64,000 bases of DNA from Platanthera guangdongensis (lineage: Eukaryota; Streptophyta; Magnoliopsida; Asparagales; Orchidaceae): assembly GCA_039583875.1 (NCBI GenBank), contig CM077151.1, positions 21,514,766-21,578,765 of the forward strand, read 5' to 3'. How positions within the stretch are numbered: the stretch's first letter is position 1; each line of letters opens with the position of its first letter. The translations under genes were made by a program, and so were the position numbers. The notes below the pieces were generated by a model. The model was not told the DNA's origin. It did no database searches and saw only the letters and a program-made list of their open reading frames with translations. Positions 25,199 through 35,818 of the stretch are shown piece after piece.

Positions 25199-25240
25199 TC
25201 ACGGTGGTGGAGGAACTTGATCGGAAAAAGACATTCTAGT
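25199..25240 (+). pseudogene. ycf2: Plastid ycf2 fragment, right part
   Basis: CGGTGGTGGAGGAACTTGAT and CGGAAAAAGACATTCTAGTT continue ycf2 where the left part stopped near 24690. This shows that the copia fragment entered the plastid-derived segment. Confidence 0.7.
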
Positions 25241-25737
25241 TGTCAGACATTGAACGGAATCATAGCTAGAATTACAAGATCGCCCCTTTCATTCTGGGAT
25301 GATGGAGGGATTGTAGCATTCGAGCTTTTTTTAATGCTTTTTTGATGAAATTAGCAATCAACAAGATTTCCCGAATCATCACTTTTACTGAAAGGGAGAA
25401 TGTGAAATTCTTTTTTCTTTCCACAAGGCCAGAAGATTGGATCTAGCCATATCATAAGAATACATATAACTCACTTCTTGTTTTTGGACCCCCTCAGTCT
25501 TTATGAGCACTCTGATCGATGGGATGCATCTATTTATCTATCTTTTGATTCGAAATGAGAGCATGCAAGTTTGACACAGGATCTTAGAGTGTCTAGGGTT
25601 GGGTCAAAATGGTCTCTTGACGTCTTCTTTTTTCTTCCCATCCGAGTGATTTCACAAAGACTTGTCACGGTAAGGGAGAAGAGCGAACAAGCACACTTAA
25701 GGAGCATTGTACGATTGTGAGTTATATGTTGTGTACG
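25240..25737 (+). other. Plastid inverted-repeat piece near trnV/16S, nuclear copy
   Basis: Landmarks such as AAGATCGCCCCTTTCATTCT, TTGGATCTAGCC, AGAGTGTCTAGGGTTGGG, ATTTCACAAAGACTTG and the final GAGTTATATGTTG resemble the non-coding plastid stretch between rps12 and 16S rRNA. This match is from memory and the exact plastid coordinates are not determined. No intact tRNA is contained. Confidence 0.6.
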
Positions 25738-26029
25738 AGTTGAGCTTTAGCTTTACATATTATTGTTCTTCAGCTCGTGAGCCGGCTAATGAGATTTCTA
25801 TATGTGCATATATTAAAAATTTTAAAAATACACAAAAAATAAGGATCATGAGTTGTGAGCTAAAAAAGCTCGTGAGCAACTCGAGCTTGAAAATCTTGCG
25901 AAGCTTGACTCGAGCTATACATGTTTGCAGCTCTATTTGGAAGTTTGTCATTTAAATAGACAAGGTGGCGTGCAGCTTGGCTGGTGTGATATGTTTTAAG
26001 GTTTACTGTAATCATTTACTGTAAATGAG

Positions 26030-26290
26030 TCTTGTGAGCCTCAAAGTGTTTCTGGCTTTCTGCAAGATTGATTTTGCAATTTCCATTAATGGTAGGGTGA
26101 ATTGAAACAACTTTGGTCGACACACGATCAGTCGGCTCACCGAAGAGAGAGTGATCATATGGTTGAGTTTGAAAACTCACTTTCCGCTGAGGTTTCGGCC
26201 ACCATAGTCCTCTTTTTATATGCTTTGTATCTATTATAGCCCTATCCTTTGAAAAATGCAACTCAATACTATGAATTCATCCAGCTTGCT
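26030..26290. repeat. Duplicated block, copy 1 (homologous to 50620-50816 plus 54230-54300)
   Basis: Shared segments in order include TTTTGCAATTTCCATTAATG, GAAACAACTTTGGT, AACTCACTTTC, then TATATGCTTTGTA and AGCCCTATCCTTTGAAA. In the other copy a copia element splits this block exactly at the ATATG sequence. No gene. Confidence 0.8.
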
Positions 26291-26397
26291 TACTTGACAG
26301 ATGCAATCATCTAGAGGCACCAATGACACCATCTGCAAAACACATGTGTACAACTAGATATTTGCTACACCCATTTCTATATTTGTGGACACATTAA

Positions 26398-27314
26398 GGT
26401 GGCGTTTGGTTGGGCTTTTTGCCTACGGTGCGTTTGAAACGTACCTCTATTTTACCCATAAGCTATGTTTGGCGTTGCTGTTTCAAGAACCGCCGGTTCT
26501 TAAATTCCGCGGCTTCCTATTGATCGCGAACCGCTGGAAAATCGTGCGTTCAGCCGCAACCTTTGCGTTCTGCCGCAACCCTAGAGCTCGAGCGGAGCGC
26601 GACGAGGAGGAGAGCTCGAGAGCGGAGCGCGCCGGTTCTTCTTCTGCTTCTTCTCTTCTTCTTCTTCTTCATCTTCTTCTTCTTCTTCTCCACCTTCTCA
26701 TGGTCCTCTATCACTCGATCTCTTTCTCTCTTGATACGGATTTGCTTTCTGTTTTGATTTGATTTGGTATTTCTCTCATCCTTGATCGGGATCTGTAATT
26801 CGTTGGACTCGACAATCTGCTAGCTGTTATACACAATTTTCATATTTGCCGATCTAGTGGTCTCAACAATATTTCTAGAGTTTTCCCTAATCTCCTCTAC
26901 TTAGATCCTCATCTGGAGTAATTTTTTTGAAATAAATTTTCTATTTAGCTAGTATGCATTGAACATTCATGAGATGTGGAAGTGAAACAGAGGTACGGAT
27001 TTAAATCTGCTGCAGCTACTTAGATCCTCCTTGCTCTGATCTGGAGTAATTTTTTTGAAATAAATTTTCTATTTAGCTAGTATGCATTGAACATTCATGA
27101 GATGTGGAAGTGAAACAGGAAAATTCAGGATGTAAAAAAATTCGCTCAAAACTTCGTTTTGTATCCAAACAACTTTTTGAAAACTCCGTTTCGAAAACTC
27201 TGTTTCACCCAAACAGTTTTTTAACAAAACTCTGTTTTCCAGAATCAGCACTTTTTCTATCAGCAACAGTTCATCAGCAGCTTTCCATCAGCAACAGCCC
27301 AACCAAACGGAGCC
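26398..27314. mobile_element. Tourist-like (PIF/Harbinger-type) element, 917 bp, TAA target duplication
   Basis: TAA flanks both ends (26395-26397, 27315-27317). The left end GGTGGCGTTTGGTTGGGCT matches the inverted right end GGCTCCGTTTGGTTGGGCT. A CTT-rich microsatellite lies at 26636-26697. A direct repeat of about 90-100 bp occurs at 26898-26990 and 27014-27118, sharing GAGTAATTTTTTTGAAATAA. No transposase frame, so it is non-autonomous. Confidence 0.78.
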
Positions 27315-27399
27315 TAAATGGTATCATCCTCTACTTGGGGATTCAGCGCATATTCACGAGTCACGACCCCCAGCTAACGCTCGAGAATAGTTGCGGTTT

Positions 27400-27600
27400 C
27401 AATCGCCAGGACGAATGCATGCTTGCAATCAACTTTTAGAGGGAATCCTTGATTCAATCGATAGGACTTTGTAAGTTATTTGGAAGTTATTTACAGAACG
27501 ATATTCACTGATGGCTAGGAATAAGAGTCATTCAGACTGTTTTCCCCTATGGATGACGAATCTACATAAACTGTTGTGCACTTAAAAATCATGGTCCTCT
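27400..27600. repeat. Duplicated block, copy 1 (homologous to 54845-54920 and 58536-58700)
   Basis: GCATGCTTGCAATCAACTTT and TATTTGGAAGTTATTTAC, then GAGTCATTCAGACTGTTTT and GATGACGAATCTACAT, appear in the same order as in the right-hand copies, where a 3.5-kb hAT element and about 70 further bases separate them. Confidence 0.8.
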
Positions 27601-30372
27601 GGATCACCAATTTCTGAAAGATGACATAACATGCACCCCCGGGCGGTCCAGGAAGGTTCGTCGGGGACATTGGTGGCTAAAGTCGGCGGCGGACTACGCC
27701 AATGAACAACAGTGACAGAATGTCTGCACACACGTGCGCGTAAGGAAACGTGCTCGTGTGGGGGCAGATGAGCACCACACTTAAATATATATATTTTACT
27801 TCGTTGTGGTTTTGAGCAAAAAAACAGAAGCTTTTTTGTTTGACAATCAAGGCTTCGTTTGGTGCAGAGGCCGGGCGAACGCGTATTTCTTCAGCATGGT
27901 CGGTCATGGTGGTGGCAATGAGATAACCTTCAAGACTTCATCAAACGCGAGCCCTAAAGAAGAAAATTGTGGAGAAAGAGAGGTGGTAGAGAGAGAGAGA
28001 GGAAGTGTCTTGAAATGAGAAATCTCTTTAGAGGTCATGAGAAGAGAGCTTGTATATTGAAATTGTCTCATTATTTAACCAAACAATTTGCGGAACATGC
28101 TCGGAATTATCCCCGAAAGGGATCATTGGATTCGTATCGGTCGCAAGAGACCATTGCAATCGATCGAGATGAATATCATGGTCCATTGCACAGACCTTTC
28201 TAGAGCCGCGTGAATTTCAAAAGGGCAAGTTTTGGTCAAATTCCATGATTCTCATCAAAATGGATCCAAACGAGAATACAAAGTTGTTGTAAAAGTTAAT
28301 ATAACATTACTGATCATAACACATTATTTCACACTTGATAATGTTGTAAATGATGTTGTGCTGAATCATTCCACATTTGATGATAAGATACATAGTGATC
28401 ATTAATGAGTAAGATAATATTATTTGATTTATTAAAATCAAAACTTGATTGGTCCTATTTAGACTGGATAGAGATGCTGACAGTGTTATTTCACTACTGC
28501 TACAAGTACTATGCTTATTTAAGTAGATCTAGTTTACTTTTATCATCACTGCATATAATTATGAATTTATAAAGTCCAAACTCTTGAAATTCTTTGCAGA
28601 CACTAGTGAAGATGAATGAGAGAAAATAGATTTTGACTTGGATGATGATGGTTTACTCTCTGAGTAGAATTGTTACGTGTTAGATCTATTTTTACTATGT
28701 TTTTCAGACTTTTATTTCTGAGATGCACTTTTATAAAATCACATTATGTTCAATTATGCTTTCTTTTCTGGATAATGTTTAAAGTCTGAAATTTAGTACT
28801 TTCTAATTTCATGCACTCTGAAACGTAAATGTTATATACCACAAATATATGAGAAGATTATTAATGTATATTTGAGTATATGACGGGCTCGGAGGCTTAA
28901 CGAGTTCGGTTTAGATACCGGGATATTCGATACACGTATTAAACCTAGGGTTTGCCTATAAATCCCAAGTTGGGGGCAACATGTAGGTAGTTCCACTTTG
29001 ATCATCACTCGGGATACTTCGAGTGACCTAACACGCTCTACACCGCTAGAAAAGACCAATCTTAATGATGCAGGACGGTGCGTAGGGTTTGCGATCATGT
29101 CGGCTATTTATAGGAAACTCTAAATGTATGTAAACGGTTTGAACGATAATTACACGAACTTTGAAAAATAAGCAACTTTTAGTTTTTGTAAAATACACAA
29201 AAAAACTATTTTGTTAAAAAAATGAATTTTCTTAATTAAATGATTCAATTCTAAACCCGGGGAAGAAAGTTCGCAACTTTCGTTCTGTTCCTTGTCGTAG
29301 CAAAACGAAAATCGTGGACTCCAAATACGTTTTCGTTTGGAGTTTTCGACGTAGCGTTCGCTGACGAAATTCGAGCAAAAACCCAGCAATGAATCTAAAA
29401 TCCTGAGAGAAAATGTAGACACACGCAAAGAAAGAGATAGAAGCAAGATACCCACAGAAAGACATATTTCCGCAATTGAAGTCTACGACGATCCCGCGTG
29501 GAATTTCCTCGTCACATTCGATCTACCACTCTTAGATCGGCTGCAATCTCACGCGAGCACCATAGAATTAAATCGCTCTCTCACACGAGGTGGTTCCACA
29601 AAATCAGTCAATAATGTAAGGAAGCCACAAACTAACAACTTAAAATTCACTTTCGATCTCACATGATAGTGAATCCAACAAAATCTCAATCACTCTACTG
29701 TTTTGCGGGAAGCCATGAAAGCTCTAAACTGGAGACAACTCAAATTTTCTAACTCAACTGTCCATCTTCATCACCATTTGAAACCACAAAGCAAAAAATT
29801 TCATTCCAGATTACTCAAAAGGAAACCAGGAATAAAACTATATTACATATTTACATGTCTCAAAAAATTTCATTCTAGGAATAAACTGGAGACAACTCAA
29901 AAAATTTCATTCCAGATTACAGGACTCACAAAATGAATTCAAAAACAACAATTTTTTCATTCAAACATTCAACAACCAACCAACTAATCACATACATATC
30001 CTTATTTATACAGGTTCGGAACAAAGAAATAAAACAACGATTTCTAAAAAAAACAACAATTATGATCTTCATGATGGGCAAAGCTGTCGGCGCCTGTATG
30101 GAGGAAAACCATGGCCAGAAGCTTGAGCAGTTGCGGCTGCGTCGTGGGGTTGAGATCTACAGGGGCTAAGCGTGATCTCCGAAGGTCATGCAGTCAGAAA
30201 TGGCCGATTGGTTTTTTTCGTGCTTGGCAGGGGTAGAAGAGCTGACCCAATCAACTCATTTTTTAATTCACATTCCTTTTTTTAACCTTTACAGGGGAAG
30301 ACATCATCGTTGTTTCGAATCATTTTCTCGCAGGAATAGTGGCCCGACCCAAGGATTTTGGCAAAATAGATG
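27601..30372. other. Intergenic, mostly AT-rich DNA
   Basis: No gene is supported; the longest open frames are about 100 codons and have no known motif. 28830-29060 has a moderately complex, LTR-leader-like look. 29740-29935 contains a short phrase (CAAAAAATTTCATTC) three times, a local duplication. Confidence 0.45.
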
Positions 30373-30605
30373 TTGAATTTGGGTTCTTCTCGTCGAGCCA
30401 ATGAATTTTGACTACTTATACGTCAAAAACGGTGTCTGAATAAGGGAGAAAAGAACCCGAAAAGGTAAAGACATTTAAAATATTTTTTAATAGAAGATGA
30501 GAAAGTTGACATGAGAGTTAACTTGTTTAATTGATTTTTGTGGAGATGACATATATAAATCTAGTTAAGATAGTTGTAACCAATTTTGATCCCGCCAAGT
30601 CTACA
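30373..30605 (-). repeat. Inverted copy of sequence upstream of polyubiquitin gene 2
   Basis: Its reverse complement aligns over about 230 bp with 40188-40412. Shared words include GAGCCAATGAATTTTGACTA, AAGATGAGAAAGTTG and ACCAATTTTGATCCC. Divergence is clear (roughly a fifth to a quarter of positions), so it is an old dispersed copy. Confidence 0.7.
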
Positions 30606-31578
30606 TTCTTTTTTACTCATAGTTTTTTCGAAATCTTTGAAAGAAACATTATAGTCATCTTCAACACGATATAACACGACATCTTCTTTACTTAACTCGT
30701 GTAATCTTGCTTATTTTACTCGAACATCTGAACAAACAAGGATTCATCTTAAACATTTTTATTGCAACCAATTTTTTCGTGAATTTATTTACTTATTCAC
30801 ACAAATATTTAACTCGAACATCTGAACAAACAAATCAAATTGTAATTGTTGATACTCTTTGTATTCTCACATCTTAAATTATTGAAAAGTTAATATTATG
30901 TATACTGCAAAAAAGATTAGACCGGCATCACACAACATTGCATTTGTTCCAAAAGCTGATTAAAGATTAAGCTAAAATGTCTCTAAATAGATAAGATATA
31001 ATAAGAAACGATTCTTTTTTATGATCAAATTGTGATATCTCTATATGTGCAAATTTTGATATACATATTGATCATTAAAAACAAAATCCTTTTGATTGGG
31101 CCCTCCTAGTTAAACTTCATGGATCCGCCCATGCCGGCCGGAAGAGAAAAGCTGAATCGGACTTTTAACAAATAGTACTATATATATTTACTACTATAAT
31201 AGAAATAGTAAGGTCATGAGTTCAAAATTCTAATCGCCGTCGATATCTGGCATGATAAATCGGCTGCCGTCCGATCTAACTAAATGAATCAACTCCTTTC
31301 ACATTTTCGTAGGTACCCTAAACCTAGGATTAGGATGTGTCCTAAACCTATAAATTTCATTGGCACTTACCTTAGGATATGAAATTACAAATTTATCTCT
31401 TTAACTTTGAAAAAAATCTCTGCTTCATGGCAGCCCGCTAAAAGCCCGCGCAGCCCGCTAGCCCAACAAATTTCAAACACAATATAAATAAAGCTCGCCA
31501 GCCCAGATGATCAATTTCAAATGTTGAAAATGGTGTAGGCAATATAAACCCAAAAAAATCAACTCTACCGGTGGTGTG
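30606..31578. other. AT-rich intergenic DNA, no gene seen
   Basis: A small direct repeat is visible: TTAACTCGAACATCTGAACAAACA-type phrases near 30715 and 30810. Otherwise nothing. Confidence 0.5.
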
Positions 31579-31815
31579 GGACTAATCCCGCCTGGGATTA
31601 AAACACAGATTAATCCCAGGCGGGATTTATTATTCCGCCTAATTAGGCGGAATTAATCCCGCATAATTAGGCGGAATTAATCCCGCCTAAACGCCTGTTT
31701 ATGTGGGATGAATCCCGCATGTTTTCGCCTGTTTAGGCGGGATTAATAACGCCTAAACAGCCTTAGGCGGGATTAATCTCGCCTGTTTAGGACAGGATTA
31801 AATCCCGTCTAAGTA
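31579..31815. repeat. Palindromic GGCGGGATTAAT array
   Basis: At least ten copies of the motif GGCGGGATTAAT or its complement ATTAATCCCGCC occur in both orientations, many arranged as palindromes such as CCGCCTAATTAGGCGG. The spacing is irregular. It can fold into several alternative hairpins. No protein frame. Confidence 0.8.
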
Positions 31816-32047
31816 CGCCCGCCCGTCCGCCAAAGAGGTTGTCCTCATTGCAGCCGAAGGGCGCTGGGAGGCGGGCTTCAGCCAGGGGCGGGCGCAGCCC
31901 GCCCTGTGCGGGCGAAACCCGCCGTCGCGAGTCGGGTACTGTGGCGCGTGGCCATCGGGCCGGAGGCCCGTGCCTGTCACTCGTGCCCCGCGCGACAGTA
32001 CCCAGTCGTGGCGGCGGGCTTCGCCCGCCCCCGGCGGGCTTCGCACC
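31816..32047. other. Very GC-rich segment with internal inverted repeats
   Basis: About three quarters G+C in otherwise AT-rich surroundings. CGGGTACTGT (31932-31941) is mirrored by ACAGTACCCA (31994-32003), and GGCGGGCTTCGCCCGCC is itself a hairpin. Overlapping frames on both strands have transposon-like Arg/Pro/Gly bias and no domain. Confidence 0.6.
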
Positions 32048-32175
32048 TATGTAATATAATATAATATAAATATATAAAAAAAATATATAATATATTATAA
32101 ATAAATATATATATATATTTATATAATTTATATATATTATATAATATATATTATATGTAATAATATTATATATTA
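32048..32175. repeat. TA-rich simple sequence block
   Basis: Nearly pure A and T with irregular TATAATA units, directly after the GC-rich segment. Confidence 0.85.
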
Positions 32176-32281
32176 TTTATTCCTAAATCCCCAGCAACGA
32201 TTGTAGCAATAGTATATGTCCAGCAATAAATGCAGTAAAAAAATAAAGCATACTGAAACTTAGGGAAATATACACACACAT

Positions 32282-34356
32282 TGTAACACCCTCAATTTTC
32301 GCGGACTGAATTTCATTTTTTCGCTCCCCAATGATGAAAAAGGCACATTTATATTATCGCAATATTTTGACGGATTTTGTTTTTGATTATCATTTTGATA
32401 TTTCATTTATTTGGTCCCTTGGATGAGATTGAGTTGTCCTTTTATTTATTTGGGCCTTGCTGCCCTTGTTGGGCTGGCTGTTTATGTTGGGCTTGATCTG
32501 ATTTCTCCTTTGGCTGGTTATGTTGGCTGGCTGGGTTGGTTGGATGCTGAATGTCGGCTGTACTTGTTGTGCTGGCTGGTTTTGTTGTGCTGGCTGTATT
32601 GGCTGGAGACTGGAGGCTGGATATGTTTGTGGGCTATGTTGGATTTGTGTTTGACACTTGGTTGTTGGGTGTTGACACTTGGCTGTTGGCTGATTTTGTG
32701 TTGGGATGCATGTGGTGACACCTAGCTGAGTTACCAACTCCAATTTGGCTTCATCTTGCCTCTTCACCGCCCCTACTCCTCTTTAAATAGTGAGTGAATT
32801 CCTCCTTCTCTTCATCCACATACTCTTCTTCTTCTTTGCTGCTCCTTGCTGCCCGAGCTGCTGCCTTACTGCTCCTTCTATTGTTCCGCTGTTGGGCTGT
32901 TGGCTGCTGCCGCCCTGTTGCTGTTGACCGTTGCCGCCCTGTTGTTGTTGGCTGCTGCTCCCGAGCTTCTTGATTAACTACATAGTGCTCTCTCCTCCTC
33001 CCCTTTTCTCCTCTTGGTGCTGGTTAGTTTATTTCTTTCAGGATTATTTTAAATTTATGATTTCAGGCCGCTTTGTCACTGTTTTGTGGCTGTTTTATGT
33101 CATGTATTGGGCTGTTTTCGCACAGATTTTGGGACTGTTTTTGGGCTAAACAGTGACTGTTTTCGTGCTATTTTTGAGCCGATGTAAGGCTGTTTATTGG
33201 CTTATTTGTTTTGTATATTGCTGGACATCCCTTTATGGGGACGGGACGTCCATTTTGGGGGCTGGTTTTAGCCCATTTCGAGGCATACTTATGGCTGTCC
33301 GGCAAGATATAAAATCAGATTTTGGCCTTTCCGGTTTATCGTTTCTGTTTTTCGATAATTTTGCGAAGCCTTCTAAATCTTTTGCACTCTTCGCTACGAC
33401 TTCCAAGTGACGCAACCCAATAATCGTACATATAATTTCAGTGGTTCCCAAGACTTAAAAATCAGAGGATGGCGTCGCAAGGAAATCGTGACGGAAATAC
33501 AAATAAAGGCAAAGCTATTGTGAGTTTCTTATTTCTTGATTTAGTTATTCACTTACTTTTCTATTCTATTGCATTTTATGAAATAAACAAGTGCCTGTGC
33601 ATATGAGTTTAACTCATTAAGATATCGCTGTGGGACAAAATGTGGGCGAGGGAAAAATATGAAAGCGATATATTTATTTCTGAGGGGATTAGTGATTATA
33701 AACTCCTATTCGTGACAAGATAAAATTCATTTAAACTTTGCATGGGGAAATGTGATAGTTTCGAATCCAATGATGTGGAGGCATCCACTAATGGATTCAC
33801 CAGTAGGGGTGAGCCTACAATTACGTCATTCGGGGGCGGGGCCCAATTCATGTTTGCATCACCGGAGCATTTCCTATTTTATGTAACTCAAGTTAAGGGG
33901 TAGTTAAGATTTCAGCCTTAAAAAGGAAATTATTTATTATTGTATTGTATGCATATTGATAATATATTCATTGTTTGCATGTACTACATTTCACGAAATA
34001 TTTATCTCACCTAGTCATATTTTTATGACTAACGCTCAGTGGATTCATTTTTCAGACATCAGGTGGAACTCCAGATGTACGGCGGAGATTCGCACCAGAA
34101 GACTTAGAGAAAGTATGGTTGAACGTCTATCAAGGAATCGAAGAGGGTTCTGAGAGTCACAGATTACTCTGTTCAGAAGATTACTGTAAATTTTTAGCAG
34201 ATTACGAGTAAATACCTGTATAAGTCATGTGCATAAATAAAGGAATGAAATAAAAAGTTTTGTGTTACTCTTTTTGTACTGTGTTCTCTTTATGACAATT
34301 CACTGGTAAAAATCATTGCCGATCATTTTGGGAAGCCCGGAAATAGGGTCTTCACA
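32282..34356 (+). repeat. 5' LTR of element D
   Basis: Starts TGTAACACCCTC and ends GGGTCTTCACA. A TTTAAATA box lies near 32783-32790 and an AATAAA-type signal near 34236, plausible promoter and polyadenylation sites. 32440-32740 is rich in GGCTGGCTGT-type words. It agrees closely with 35819-37894 apart from scattered single-base changes. Confidence 0.93.
33469..34211 (+). other. Potential two-exon reading frame inside the 5' LTR
   Basis: ATG at 33469 opens 17 codons (MASQGNRDGNTNKGKAI) and meets a consensus donor GTGAGT at 33520. An acceptor TTTTTCAG ends at 34055, and the joined frame continues for 51 codons (34056-34211; TSGGTPDVRRRFAPEDLEKV to LADYE, TAA). The same ATG, donor, acceptor and stop exist in the 3' LTR (37006-37056, 37594-37749). 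Alternatively exon 1 could splice to ATATAG/GAACCC at 34461, which is in frame with gag. The product resembles nothing I know. Splicing is inferred, not shown. Confidence 0.45.
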
Positions 34357-34358
34357 AT

Positions 34359-34370
34359 TGGTATCAAAGC
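34359..34370 (+). other. Primer binding site of element D
   Basis: TGGTATCAAAGC begins three bases after the 5' LTR. It is close to the standard TGGTATCAGAGC complementary to initiator tRNA-Met, with one difference. Confidence 0.8.
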
Positions 34371-34592
34371 GAGGTTTATTTTCACTCGGTGTGGTCGTAG
34401 GCAGTACGAAAATATAACACAAAAGTTAATTTAATTTACTTAAATCACCTTCGTATATAGGAACCCGTTCAAGTTTATTCTAGCCGCCGCAGTCAACAAC
34501 GTCGGGAGAATCAAGAAGATCATCAAGCAGCTACCAGGTCTGAGGAAAGTGACAATGGACATCAACACCATCGGCGCCCTTCGAATTTTGTG

Positions 34593-35735
34593 ATGTCAAT
34601 AGCAGAGGCCTTTAAGTTAGTTTTTCCTACGTTAGCTACTTTAGGACCCACACTTCCCCAAGAAAATCCCAATCCACAACATCAACCCCATCAACCACAA
34701 CAATATCTGATGAATCCTCCTCCAAATTTTCCCCCAACAGTAGAAGCTCCGACGCTCCAATATCGTCAAATGGACTTCGATCTGAAACAGTTTATGGAAT
34801 TAAAACCACCAACTTTTGTAGGAGGCCTATCTCCCTTAGAAACAGAAGATTGGATACTCCGAATCGAAACTATTTTCCAAGTTATGCGCTGCCCAGAGGA
34901 TCGAAAAGTTGAACTCGCGTCCTTTTTACTTGAAGGCGCAGCAAAGCGTTGGTGGAACAACTTAGTCGCCACAAAATTTGTCCGACTTCACCTGGTAACA
35001 TGGCCAGATTTTATCCAGGAATTTACGAATTGGTTTGTGCCGCGATCGGAGAAAAGAGTCCTATACGATCAATTCCTGCGACTAGTGCAAGGGACAAAAA
35101 CAGTTCTACAATACGAGATGGAATTCTCAAAATTAGCCTATTATGCCAACTCTCTCGTAGCCTCAGAGGAAGATCGTTGCAGGCAGTTTCAACAAGGACT
35201 GCAGGACGACATACGCAATTTACTCGTACCTTTAGATATTCTAGAATATGGAAAGTTAGTTGAGCGAGCTCGATTAGTAGAAATCAATCAAAGCAAATCG
35301 CAGAAATATCGAGAGAGTGGAAAGAGAAAAGCCACGGAAATCCCAAATCCAAGTGAAACACAAGGCAAGGATGTTGCTAAGACAATACAACCTGGTCCAT
35401 CAACCAGTACAACATCCCAAGCTAACTCGGTGAAATGCGCCAAGTGTAACCGCTTTCATAAAGGAGAATGTTTAATTGGGGCATGCTATTATTGCCGTCA
35501 GCCGGGACATACAAAGAAAAATTGTCCAAAGCTCTTGAATAAAGAAATCAATTCACAACCTCCTCTGCAGCGACAATTATATCAAATGATGGCTGAATCC
35601 TTAGCATCCGCACCTGCACCGGTACCTGCTCCAGTGTCTGCTCCAGTGTCTGCTCCAATTCCTCCTCCAGAAGCACCGGAAGAACGTTTAATTATGCCGC
35701 GAATCTTTAATTTAGAACAATATCGTAAAAAATAA
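34593..35735 (+). CDS. Gag protein of element D
   Basis: From ATG 34593 the frame gives 380 residues (MSIAEAFKLVFPTLATLGPT...). A Pro/Gln-rich stretch is followed by the retrotransposon gag domain (about 60-230; WILRIETIFQ, FLLEGAAKRWW, FTNWFVP, RQFQQGLQDDIR) and a CCHC knuckle CYYCRQPGHTKKNC near residue 303-316, then an Ala/Pro-rich repeat (APVPAPVSAPVSAP). The frame is open upstream to 34461, right after a possible splice acceptor, adding 44 residues if exon 1 at 33469 is joined. Gag packages the RNA into particles. The frame has no internal stop, consistent with selection for a supplied or self-used Gag. No pol follows. Confidence 0.88.
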   Translation: MSIAEAFKLVFPTLATLGPTLPQENPNPQHQPHQPQQYLMNPPPNFPPTVEAPTLQYRQMDFDLKQFMELKPPTFVGGLSPLETEDWILRIETIFQVMRCPEDRKVELASFLLEGAAKRWWNNLVATKFVRLHLVTWPDFIQEFTNWFVPRSEKRVLYDQFLRLVQGTKTVLQYEMEFSKLAYYANSLVASEEDRCRQFQQGLQDDIRNLLVPLDILEYGKLVERARLVEINQSKSQKYRESGKRKATEIPNPSETQGKDVAKTIQPGPSTSTTSQANSVKCAKCNRFHKGECLIGACYYCRQPGHTKKNCPKLLNKEINSQPPLQRQLYQMMAESLASAPAPVPAPVSAPVSAPIPPPEAPEERLIMPRIFNLEQYRKK

Positions 35736-35806
35736 AAATGTAATCTTTCGTTGATGTACATATTGTAAATGACTCCTTATCTTTTCGGGGACGAAAAGTT
35801 CTTTTA

Positions 35807-35818
35807 GGAAGGAAGGAT
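35807..35818 (+). other. Polypurine tract of element D
   Basis: AGGAAGGAAGGA followed by TTG borders the 3' LTR directly. A GGGGACGAAAAG phrase, common in Tekay/Del-like elements, lies 20 bases upstream. Confidence 0.8.

Larger units (their letters stand above)
24098..25737. other. Mosaic nuclear plastid DNA (NUPT), interrupted by a copia fragment
   Basis: Three plastid inverted-repeat pieces are joined: 23S 3' end with 4.5S rRNA (24098-24425), part of ycf2 (about 24450-24690 and 25199-25240), and a piece I match from memory to the plastid DNA near rps12/trnV-GAC and 16S rRNA (about 25240-25737). All carry many substitutions and small gaps, so the transfer is old. The ycf2 segment is split by a 0.5-kb retrotransposon fragment. 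A mitochondrial intermediate is possible, since plant mitochondria also collect plastid and copia pieces. Confidence 0.82.

Noticed and set aside
32390..32767. Gln/Pro/Ser-rich minus-strand frame in the LTRs of element D (also 35927-36304)
   Set aside because: It is the antisense reading of the GGCTGGCTGT-rich stretch of the LTR. It is kept in both LTRs only because these are copies of one another.
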